DNA of 5,177 bases, from positions 1 to 5,177 of the forward strand of contig JACDAU010000283.1 of assembly GCA_013695265.1 (NCBI GenBank), written 5' to 3'. This document shows, in pieces, positions 1 through 5,177 of this stretch (its first letter is position 1; every line of letters begins with the position of its first letter). The translations under genes and the position numbers were made by a program. A model generated the notes under the pieces. It saw nothing but the letters and a program-made list of their open reading frames with translations. It did not search any database and was not told the origin of the DNA. Source of the DNA: Chloroflexia bacterium (GTDB lineage: Bacteria > Chloroflexota > Chloroflexia > Thermobaculales > Thermobaculaceae).

Positions 1-521
1 GGGTCGGTGTCACGCAGCGGTTCGTTTTTCTCGCGCCCCTGCTGGCACTGTGCCTCACGGGGTGCAGCCTGCGCGGAAAGGGGAACGCCGGAGATCTGGT
101 TACCGCGTACGTAGAAGCGGCACGCAACCAGGACCGGGACGCCATGCGCGACCTCACCAAGAAGGACGACCAGACAGAGGCGGGCGTGGAGCGGGCTATA
201 GGCGAGAAGCTGCGTATGTACCGGGGCACGCGGGACGTTGAGATGGAGACGAACTACACTTCCGGAAATTTCGCCGATTCTGGGAGGGGCTATGTCTGTG
301 GCCGGTTGCCGGACGGGAAGCAGTTCACGGACAACGTACCGGTCGACTTCCTCGACGGCAAGTGGTATGTCGGCTTCTACCGTGGACCGCAACTTCAGGC
401 GGAACTGCCGCCCGGCGAGACTGGCGGCTTGCGAGTGGACCTGACACCAGCTACAAGCGACCCCTCGCAACCGGACCCGGAGATCATCGTCACACCGTTT
501 GATCCCCTGCCTGGCTGCTGA
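1..521 (+). CDS. Secreted lipoprotein, 5' partial, probably NTF2/DUF4878-like
   Basis: The reading frame is open from base 3 to the TGA at 519-521 (172 visible residues). No ATG, GTG or TTG precedes the signal sequence, so the start lies upstream of the window. The first visible residues form a hydrophobic signal-peptide core (FVFLAPLLALCL). A lipobox L-T-G-C follows, with its cysteine at codon 63-65, so the mature protein should be lipid-anchored on the outer face of the membrane. The mature part opens with a helix (GDLVTAYVEAARNQDRDAM) and continues with beta-rich segments such as GKWYVGFY. This resembles small NTF2-like or DUF4878-type lipoproteins that begin with a helix and end in a curved sheet. 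The tail is rich in Pro and Asp. The fold is inferred from pattern only and no substrate or partner can be named. The lipoprotein call is much firmer than the fold. Confidence 0.75.
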   Translation, partial: VGVTQRFVFLAPLLALCLTGCSLRGKGNAGDLVTAYVEAARNQDRDAMRDLTKKDDQTEAGVERAIGEKLRMYRGTRDVEMETNYTSGNFADSGRGYVCGRLPDGKQFTDNVPVDFLDGKWYVGFYRGPQLQAELPPGETGGLRVDLTPATSDPSQPDPEIIVTPFDPLPGC

Positions 522-772
522 TTGTGACCGGCGGCAGGAACGGCTCACTGCTGATACTGCGCCGCCGTGTAGTGGCGTTCAACGGAACGCCCGTGCTAAT
601 TTGCCTCCATCCTGTACCTTCCGGATCAAGGCGTACACCCACCCAGCAGGCATTTGAACTGATCACTGCCGAACCTGCAACCAGCACGCGGCAACGAACA
701 GTTCGGAAAGCGCTGTGATGTACGGAGAGGTAGGCGAGGACACGCTGTGTGCCCGCGCTAAGTGTCCGACCA
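522..772. other. Intergenic stretch without a recognisable gene
   Basis: This gap lies between the end of the lipoprotein gene (+) and the end of the epimerase gene (-), so the neighbours are convergent. Short open frames exist on both strands, at 524-718 (+) and 490-687 (-). Neither product resembles a known family, neither has a convincing ribosome binding site, and the minus one overlaps the lipoprotein gene. The only structures I see are a perfect 7-bp hairpin at 574-591 and a weak inverted repeat (GGACAC/GTGTCC) at 738-767 just past the epimerase stop. Confidence 0.6.
574..591 (+). terminator. Short hairpin, possible terminator of the lipoprotein gene
   Basis: GGCGTTC, loop AACG, GAACGCC gives a perfect 7-bp stem with a 4-base loop, 52 bases beyond the lipoprotein stop codon. 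It is followed by CGTGCTAATTTG, so there is no real U-run. Its position between convergent genes fits a terminator. The short stem and weak tail mean it may be chance. Confidence 0.35.
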
Positions 773-1642
773 TCATACCTCCTCGCGGATGCCGGACTCC
801 TGGCCGTCGGCGCGGTTGTGGCCGCTCACCGTTTCGGACTGACTGAGGACGTCCACGGCAGGGTTCTCGCGCGTGAAGTCATCCTGCGGGTCGTAGCCGA
901 CGAGCGCGCGTGCGTCAGAGATGTCGAGCCGCTTGAAGCGATTATCGCTCAGCCCGTGCAGTATGGCGAAGCGGATGTTCTCCACGTCGATCGAGCGCTC
1001 GATGAGTTGGTGCAGGTCGCGGTTCGAGACGAAGGCGTCGAGCATGCCGACGTTATTCTCCTCGCGCGCCGCCTCCAGCGGCTGGAACGCACCGATGCGC
1101 AGCGCGATCACGGAGAGTCCTTCCTGCTCTGCCATGTAGCGCCCGAGCGCCTCCCCGAAGCACTTGGAAACGCCGTAGAGGTCACCGGGGTTCACTGGCT
1201 CGCTCGTCTTTACCTGCACGTCCGCCGGGTAGCCGGAAACAGCGTGGATGGAAGACGCAAACACCACGCGTCGACACCCGGCCGCTTTGGCCGCGACCAT
1301 CGTGTTGTAGGCGCCGACGATATTTGTGCCGAGCAGGCGCTCCCAGGTGGCGCTGGGATCGGGGTTGCCAGCCATGTGCACTACCGTGTCGATGCCGTCG
1401 CATACCTGCTTCATCCGCTCCAGATCTTCCACGTCGCCCGTCAGCACCTCCCCGAACTCCTGGATGCCTCGTGTGTCGTCGCCTTCCATGCCCATGAGCC
1501 GCAGGTCGTATTTCTGGTGCGCGTGCTCCGCGAAGTACGACCCAATCCTGCCCGCCGCGCCGGTGACGAGCACCCGACGGCGTGTTTGTCCCTTTGTCTT
1601 TGCCAACGCGCCAGTTCCCGTTGTGGTGAACGACTGTGCCAT
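773..1642 (-). CDS. NAD(P)-dependent epimerase/dehydratase, uronate dehydrogenase-like
   Basis: This is a complete 289-residue cytosolic oxidoreductase of the extended short-chain dehydrogenase superfamily. The Rossmann dinucleotide motif TGAAGRIG has glycines at 28, 31 and 34. The cofactor-side GD is at 69-70, and HMAGNPDPS (89-97) is typical of the family. The catalytic set is Ser130/Ser131 in ASSIHAVSGYP and the YGVSK motif with Tyr156 and Lys160. The stretches LYGVSKCFGEALGRYM, LRIGAFQP and ISDARALVGYDPQDDF resemble uronate dehydrogenases and related archaeal-type NAD-dependent sugar dehydrogenases. These oxidise a hexuronate or aldose at C1 to a lactone with NAD+, but the exact substrate cannot be read from sequence. 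I chose the ATG at 1642 over the GTG at 1654 because GAGGTG sits 4 bases before the ATG. The gene lies 82 bases downstream of, and on the same strand as, a MarR remnant whose 5' part is lost, so any promoter it shared with marR is gone. TTGACC (1717-1712, minus) lacks a matching -10. Confidence 0.88.
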   Translation of the reverse strand: MAQSFTTTGTGALAKTKGQTRRRVLVTGAAGRIGSYFAEHAHQKYDLRLMGMEGDDTRGIQEFGEVLTGDVEDLERMKQVCDGIDTVVHMAGNPDPSATWERLLGTNIVGAYNTMVAAKAAGCRRVVFASSIHAVSGYPADVQVKTSEPVNPGDLYGVSKCFGEALGRYMAEQEGLSVIALRIGAFQPLEAAREENNVGMLDAFVSNRDLHQLIERSIDVENIRFAILHGLSDNRFKRLDISDARALVGYDPQDDFTRENPAVDVLSQSETVSGHNRADGQESGIREEV

Positions 1643-1646
1643 TGTG

Positions 1647-1658
1647 CACCTCACTCCT
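1647..1658 (-). promoter_or_regulatory. Ribosome binding site that sets the epimerase start
   Basis: Read on the minus strand, this is AGGAG followed closely by GAGGTG, then CACA and the ATG at 1642. GAGGTG is 4 bases from that ATG. The alternative GTG start at 1654 would overlap the AGGAG itself and leave no spacer, so the ATG is favoured. Confidence 0.6.
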
Positions 1659-1723
1659 GTATTTCAAGCTATTCCCCGGAGAAGCTGAACACGGCAAGCG
1701 GCGTGCCCGGCGGTCAACGGCTC

Positions 1724-1925
1724 CTACTCGGGCGGTGGCGCGGCGTGGCGCTCGATCAAGCGGACGAGATCCTCCAGGAAGTTCCCGATCACCCGGTGCT
1801 CCGCGGGGGTGAGCGCGGCGGTGTGCGCGCCGGCATCCGTAGCCATGGGGGTGATCCGCTTTCGGAACGCCGCGCTCGCTCGCGGGGTGACGTGCAGCAG
1901 CACACTACGACGGTCGCGCGGGCGG
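1724..1925 (-). pseudogene. MarR-family regulator, C-terminal remnant
   Basis: On the minus strand the frame ending at TAG (1726-1724) reads RDRRSVLLHVTPRASAAF, then an amphipathic helix TPAEHRVIGNFLEDLVRLIE. The first part is the beta-wing of a winged-helix MarR repressor (DRR-x-V-x-L-TP). The second is the C-terminal dimerisation helix with the usual L(T/S)PAE start. About 65 residues of a protein normally near 150 are present. Reading upstream past about 1925, the frame stays open but is antisense to the transporter remnant and has no MarR character. The N-terminal dimerisation helix, the recognition helix and the start are therefore gone. It should not bind DNA. MarR regulators often sit divergent to an efflux gene they repress, which matches the adjoining MMPL remnant. 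The family call is firm on the wing and C-helix pattern. The break point is good to about 10 bases. Confidence 0.7.
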
Positions 1926-2466
1926 CCAGCGCGCCCGACTCGCTCGTGATCGTGCCGCTGATCCTCGTCGCAGTGCTGGGTATCCTCGCGTTGCTGCTGC
2001 GCTCGATCATAGCTCCGCTGATGCTGATGGCAACCGTCATCCTCTCCTTCGCGGCGGCGTTCGGCGTGAGCATTCTCGTGTACAAATACGTCTTTGGGTT
2101 CCCGGGCATTGACCCCAGTCTGCCGCTTCTCTCGTTCCTCTTCCTCGTCGCGCTCGGTGTGGACTACAATATCTTTCTGATGGCACGTGTGCGGGAGGAG
2201 GCGGAGCGGCACGGCACCCGTGAAGGTATGCTTCGCGGCCTCACCGTGACCGGCGGTGTTATCACGTCCGCGGGACCGGTGCTCTCGGGCACTTCGCGGT
2301 GCTGGGCGTGCTCCCGCTAGTAGTGCTGACGGAGGTCAAGTTCGTTGTCGCGTTCGGCGTGCTGCTCGACACCGTGGTCGTGCGCACGGTGCTCGTGCCC
2401 GCGCTCACCATGGACCTCGGGCGCTGCGTCTGGTGGCCCGGCGCGCTCTCCCGGCGGGCAAACTAA
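1925..2466 (+). pseudogene. MMPL-family membrane transporter, C-terminal remnant with a frameshift
   Basis: From about 1925 the plus strand encodes the end of an MMPL/RND-type transporter. Two membrane helices lie at about 1943-2090 (LVIVPLILVAVLGILALLL, then a second). FGFPGIDPSLPL follows, then the family hallmark GVDYNIFLMARVREE (from 2156), and a helix starting TGGVITSAG. At about 2291-2293 the frame breaks: GGCAC must be followed by one extra base for TTCGCGGTG to continue. In the next frame the protein resumes as FAVLGVLPLVVLTEVKF, then AFGVLLDTVVVRTVLVPAL and LGRCVWWPGALSRR, to the TAA at 2464-2466. This is the standard MMPL C-terminus. About 180 residues remain of a family usually over 700 long, and the N-terminal membrane and porter domains are missing. 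Family members export lipids or drugs using the proton gradient; this stump cannot. Upstream the frame stays open to 749, but that part is antisense to the epimerase and MarR genes. Confidence 0.85.
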
Positions 2467-2638
2467 CCCACAGCGGTGCACGGGCTGCTCCCGCCACGCA
2501 CGAAGCGGGAAGTGTCCGCGCGGCAACACCTTCTGGTTTACTATGGGCGTGCGGAGTGTCATGGCCCTGCGTGTTCTGGCATACATCGCGGCGCGTCCGG
2601 GCGAGGAACAGACCGAAGCGAAGAGAAAAGGGGCGGGA
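2467..2638 (+). other. Gap before the carboxylate-amine ligase, with a weak promoter candidate
   Basis: These 172 bases separate the transporter remnant from the ligase gene. TGGTTTACTAT (2535-2544) contains 4-of-6 matches to a -10 box, and TTTACT is preceded by TGG as in an extended -10. No good -35 box stands 16-18 bases upstream. Two in-frame ATGs (2543, 2561) lie here as alternative ligase starts. I see no separate gene. Confidence 0.3.
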
Positions 2639-3808
2639 ATGGGTCTTGAATCGCAAGCGAACACCATAGGCGTCGAGGAGGAGTTCCACCTTGTCGACCG
2701 CACCACCCGGCAGCTCGCCCCGCTCGCGGAACAGGTCGGCGCACGAGCACACGAGCGGATCGGATCGGGGATCCACGCCGAGTTGCGCACCTCCCAGATC
2801 GAGATCGCCACGCCTGTTTGCCAGACGCTCGGGGAGGTGCGCCAGCAACTGAGCCTGCTTCGGCAGTTGCTTTCCGAGTCGGCCGGGGAGCTTGGCGGCG
2901 CGATCATGGCGTCGGGCACACATCCGTTCTCCGCCTGGCAGGAGCAGGGAATAACCGGTAACGAGCGATACGAGTTTCTCTTCCGCGAGTTCCGCCACCT
3001 CGCCCGCGAGCAGATGATCTCCGGCTGCCACGTGCACATTGGCCTCGCCGATCCCGATGTGCGGGTTTCCGTGATGAATCGCGCACGGGTATGGCTCTCT
3101 CCACTTCTCGCCCTCGCAGCCAACTCGCCCTACTGGCAGGGAGATGACACCGGGTACGCCAGCTACCGCACGCTCAACTGGAGCAGGTGGCCGATCTCCG
3201 GCCCGCCGCAGTGGTTCGCCGATGACGCGGAGTATCAGGCGCTCGTCGCCGCCCTCATCCGGGGCGGGGCAATCGAGGACGCGACGCGTATCTACTGGGA
3301 CATCCGGTTGCCCGACCGGCTCCCGACGATCGAGTTCCGGGTTATGGACGTGTGCTCGACGGTTGATGAGGCGGTGATGTGCGCGGGTCTCATCCGCGCG
3401 CTCGTTCGCACGTGCCACGACGAGATCATTCGCGGGGTGCCGTTTTCCCCGGTGCGCCAGGAAGTCCTCCGCTCCACGCACTGGCGCGCAGCCCGCGATG
3501 GCCTCGACGCGGAACTGGTCGACGTCATAACCAGTGATCTGGCACCCGCCAGAGAGGTGATCGGGCGCTTGCTCGGCTACGTGCGGTCCGAACTGGAAGC
3601 GCTCGGCGACTGGGAGGAGGTGTCCAGACTGGTGGACCGCACGCTTCGGGACGGTAACGGCGCAACGCGGCAGCGAGAGGTGTTCGCCCGTGACGGTCGG
3701 CTGGAGGATGTTGTGGACCGGCTCGTCGCGGAGACGGCCGCCACAGAACGCGCCGATGACGCGAACCTCCATACAGGCAGTGGTGATCTGCCCAGTTCCC
3801 AGGGGTGA
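2639..3808 (+). CDS. GCS2/YbdK-family carboxylate-amine ligase (glutamate-cysteine ligase type 2)
   Basis: This is a complete 389-residue cytosolic enzyme of the glutamate-cysteine ligase family 2. The signature GVEEEF is at 11-16, where the acidic residues bind Mg-ATP. Further family blocks are GCHVHIGL at 129-136, LLALAANSPYWQG near 155-170 and TIEFRVMD at 230-237. The family joins a carboxylate to an amine with ATP through an acyl phosphate. The E. coli relative YbdK makes gamma-glutamylcysteine only weakly, so the true substrate here is open. The ATG at 2639 places GVEEEF about ten residues from the start, as in homologues. The site before it (AAAAGGGGCGGGA) is purine-rich but not ideal. 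An in-frame ATG at 2561 has GGAG four bases upstream and would add 26 residues (MALRVLAYIAARP...). Length is close to the usual 370-390. The neighbouring DUF3140 gene follows after 88 bases on the same strand and could be co-transcribed. Confidence 0.88.
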   Translation: MGLESQANTIGVEEEFHLVDRTTRQLAPLAEQVGARAHERIGSGIHAELRTSQIEIATPVCQTLGEVRQQLSLLRQLLSESAGELGGAIMASGTHPFSAWQEQGITGNERYEFLFREFRHLAREQMISGCHVHIGLADPDVRVSVMNRARVWLSPLLALAANSPYWQGDDTGYASYRTLNWSRWPISGPPQWFADDAEYQALVAALIRGGAIEDATRIYWDIRLPDRLPTIEFRVMDVCSTVDEAVMCAGLIRALVRTCHDEIIRGVPFSPVRQEVLRSTHWRAARDGLDAELVDVITSDLAPAREVIGRLLGYVRSELEALGDWEEVSRLVDRTLRDGNGATRQREVFARDGRLEDVVDRLVAETAATERADDANLHTGSGDLPSSQG

Positions 3809-3896
3809 ACGGGCTGGTGGCCGATGGACACCGCAGAGGGGCACGGCGCGTGCGGACCCGCTTGGGTGACGGTTCGGAGTAGGACAAGGAGAACCC

Positions 3897-4226
3897 ATGG
3901 CCGACGACGATAAGAGCACGATCAAGGCATTCCACGATGTGGTGAACATGACAGCACGGGAACTATCGCAATGGCTGGAGACAGACGACTCACTACATGT
4001 TGGCCAAAAGGACGACGGCGACGAATCCATCGGTCATGAGTCTGGAAGGCGCATCGTCGCGTTGCTCGGGAAAAAGCAGTCCGCGTACAGCGAAGATGAT
4101 CTCGCGCACATGCGGAAAGTGGTGGGCTACGTGCACCGGCACACGGCGCAGCGGCCCGGCGGCGATATCGAGCACACCCGCTGGCGATATTCTCTAATGA
4201 ACTGGGGCAACGACCCGCTGAAGTAA
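3897..4226 (+). CDS. DUF3140 family protein of unknown function
   Basis: This is a complete 109-residue soluble protein with no signal peptide or membrane segment. It matches the pattern of DUF3140 along its full length: FHDVVNMTARELSQWLET at 12-29, VGQKDDGDESIGHESGRRIV at 35-54, HMRKVVGYVHRHTAQRP at 71-87, and TRWRYSLMNWGNDPLK at 94-109. The conserved Gly-His-Glu-Ser-Gly, His/Arg and Trp-rich parts suggest a nucleic-acid or ligand-binding role, but no function is established and I assign none. AAGGAG at 3886-3891 lies 5 bases before the ATG, an excellent ribosome binding site. Tandem stops TAA TAG end the gene. It follows the ligase gene by 88 bases with no clear promoter or terminator between, so joint transcription is plausible. 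Confidence 0.85.
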   Translation: MADDDKSTIKAFHDVVNMTARELSQWLETDDSLHVGQKDDGDESIGHESGRRIVALLGKKQSAYSEDDLAHMRKVVGYVHRHTAQRPGGDIEHTRWRYSLMNWGNDPLK

Positions 4227-4362
4227 TAGCAAAACGTTTGATCGAAGACGTCGCCCCTGCGCGGCCAACTGGCCCGTTGCCTGTACCCTCACGAGCGCTA
4301 CATACAGCGTGATGGCGATCGTGATGCCATTGCAGTAGCTCTCCAAGAGGGTCCCGCGAAAG

Positions 4363-4370
4363 AAGGTGAG
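4363..4370 (+). promoter_or_regulatory. Ribosome binding site for a GTG start
   Basis: AAGGTGAG ends 5 bases before the GTG at 4376. This supports GTG 4376 as the start of the acetyltransferase rather than the in-frame GTG at 4400, which has no such site. The GTG also overlaps a TGA (4377-4379) ending a short upstream open frame. Confidence 0.5.
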
Positions 4371-4375
4371 CTACA

Positions 4376-4971
4376 GTGACAAATCAGCACCATCCGGTCG
4401 TGAACTTCGCGGGTGACAAGGTCGCGCTCGGGCTTTTGTGCCTTGACCTCATCCCTACGCACCATCAGTGGCACACGACTTCGGGGGCACTCCGAACGCT
4501 CAAGGCGTCCTTAAAGCCAGTGAGCCTGGACAAGTTCGCCGGATGGTACGAGCACTGGACCGGTCGGACAGATGACGCATGGTTCACCGTCTATGAACAC
4601 GGTACCCAACAGCCTATGGGCATCACAGCACTGGGCGGTATTGACTACCGCCACCGGACCGCCGAGGTACAGATGACTATTGGCGAACGCACGATTCGTG
4701 GCAAAGGGTACGGCACCGAAACTACCCAGCTCCTGCCGACTCTGCTTTTACGGCACTCGGCCTGCACAGTCTGATGCTGACGGTCGCGGAGTTCAACTTT
4801 GCGCGCATCCGCGCATACACGAAAGCGGGCTTCCGCGAGTTCGGACGGCGGCGACAGTGTCGCATGCTGGGTGAGAATCTCTGGGCCTCAGTGTATTTGG
4901 AATGCCTGGCAAGTGAATTCTTGAGCGCCATGCCTGGCGCGGAACTGGGGCCAGATGAGGCTCGAAGCTAG
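4376..4971 (+). pseudogene. GNAT-family N-acetyltransferase, broken by a one-base frameshift
   Basis: The first frame runs from GTG 4376 to the TGA at 4772-4774. It carries VNFAGDKVALGLL, ALRTLKASLKP, WFTVYEHGTQQPMGITALGG, DYRHRTAEVQMTIGE and the acetyl-CoA pyrophosphate loop R-G-K-G-Y-G (108-113). It then turns to nonsense. The next frame takes over exactly where homologues would continue: AFTALGLHSLMLTVAEFNFA, AYTKAGFREFGRRRQCR and LWASVYLECLASEF, to TAG 4969-4971. A single base is missing near 4735-4737; a base between the two Cs of CTGCCGAC would restore LLLD-SAFTALGL. The repaired protein would be 198 residues, normal for the family, which moves acetyl from acetyl-CoA to an amine. Both halves are otherwise well conserved, so the break is recent or a sequencing error. 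As written, the product lacks beta-6, beta-7 and the final helices and should be inactive. A candidate promoter is TTGCCT (4277-4282), 16 bases, TACATA (4299-4304); it is weak. Confidence 0.82.
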
Positions 4972-5034
4972 GCGCATGAGGCGTGCGGCGCATCTCTCGC
5001 GGCCCGGTGACTCTGGCAGAGCAGACAGACATAT

Positions 5035-5073
5035 GTGAGGCAGGGGCCGGTCGTCATCCGGCTCCTGCCTCAC
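5035..5073. terminator. Strong hairpin between convergent genes, probable bidirectional terminator
   Basis: The left arm GTGAGGCAGGGGCCGG (5035-5050), a 7-base loop and the right arm CCGGCTCCTGCCTCAC (5058-5073) form a 16-bp stem with one G-T wobble. It lies 63 bases after the acetyltransferase stop (+) and 16 bases after the stop of the last gene (-), so it can serve both. There is no U-run on the plus side. On the minus side it is followed by ATATGTCTGTCTGCTC, mildly T-rich, so it fits the minus-strand gene better. Confidence 0.75.
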
Positions 5074-5089
5074 GCACCACCTTGCAAAG

Positions 5090-5177
5090 CTAGTCGACGT
5101 CGAGGTTGCTGAACATGAGGACCTTGCGGCCCAAGTCGAACGTCGCGTGGTCGCTGCGCTGGAGCAACTGCAGCAGT
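5090..5177 (-). CDS. C-terminal end of an unrecognised protein, partial
   Basis: On the minus strand a frame open to the window edge ends at TAG (5092-5090). Its 28 visible residues read LLQLLQRSDHATF, then DLGRKVLMFSNLDVD. Codon third positions are mostly G or C, as in real genes here, and a strong terminator hairpin stands 16 bases past the stop, which supports a genuine gene end. I do not recognise the family from so short a tail. The rest lies to the right of the window. Confidence 0.6.
   Translation of the reverse strand, partial: LLQLLQRSDHATFDLGRKVLMFSNLDVD

Noticed and set aside
640..680. GTTCAAAT on the minus strand resembling a tRNA T-loop
   Set aside because: Flanking bases do not form the 5-bp T stem and no acceptor or anticodon arm can be drawn.
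524..718. 64-codon plus-strand frame after the lipoprotein gene
   Set aside because: It has a GTG start with no ribosome binding site, no recognisable motif, and an overlapping hairpin at 574-591.
738..767. Inverted repeat GGACAC/GTGTCC just past the epimerase stop
   Set aside because: The stem is 6 bp with an 18-base loop and no T tract, too weak to call a terminator.
1689..1717. TTGACC on the minus strand as a -35 box for the epimerase
   Set aside because: At 16-18 bases spacing the hexamers are GCCGTG, CCGTGT and CGTGTT, none close to a -10 box.
2405..4030. 541-codon open frame on the minus strand
   Set aside because: It is antisense to the ligase and part of the DUF3140 gene. Its product is rich in Arg, Ala, Pro and His without family motifs, as expected for an antisense shadow in GC-rich DNA.
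4308..4332. Repeated GTGATG and ATGGC/GCCAT inverted repeat around GATC
   Set aside because: The units are 5-6 bases, within what chance gives. No operator-like symmetry extends beyond them.

Overview
The window is 5,177 bases of GC-rich bacterial chromosome. It holds three intact genes, two genes cut by the window edges, and three broken genes. GC-rich codon use, a DUF3140 gene, a YbdK-type carboxylate-amine ligase and a MarR/MMPL pair suggest a high-GC Chloroflexota (Thermomicrobia-like) or Actinomycetota genome. That placement is inferred from protein resemblance and was not tested by a search.

Layout. Positions 1-521 (+) carry the end of a small secreted lipoprotein gene. Positions 522-772 are non-coding as far as can be seen, with one short hairpin. 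Positions 773-1642 (-) encode an intact NAD(P)-dependent epimerase/dehydratase close to uronate dehydrogenase. Positions 1724 to about 1925 (-) are the C-terminal end of a MarR-type regulator. They abut, head to head, positions about 1925-2466 (+), the C-terminal third or less of an MMPL/RND membrane transporter, which also has a one-base frameshift. Positions 2639-3808 (+) encode an intact GCS2/YbdK carboxylate-amine ligase and 3897-4226 (+) an intact DUF3140 protein. Positions 4376-4971 (+) are a GNAT acetyltransferase gene broken by a one-base frameshift. Positions 5035-5073 form a strong hairpin between convergent genes. Positions 5090-5177 (-) are the last 28 codons of an unrecognised gene.

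The most informative event is at about 1916-1940. A divergent marR/mmpL pair seems to have lost both 5' halves and the shared control region in one deletion, so two C-terminal stumps now meet. With the frameshifts in the transporter and the acetyltransferase, this looks like an accessory stretch undergoing gene decay. Single-base sequencing or assembly errors remain possible for the two frameshifts, but not for the missing halves.

The intact genes show no obvious shared pathway: one is a sugar oxidoreductase, one a glutamate-cysteine-ligase-like enzyme, and one of unknown function. I found no CRISPR array, tRNA, rRNA, insertion sequence or convincing new multi-gene system.
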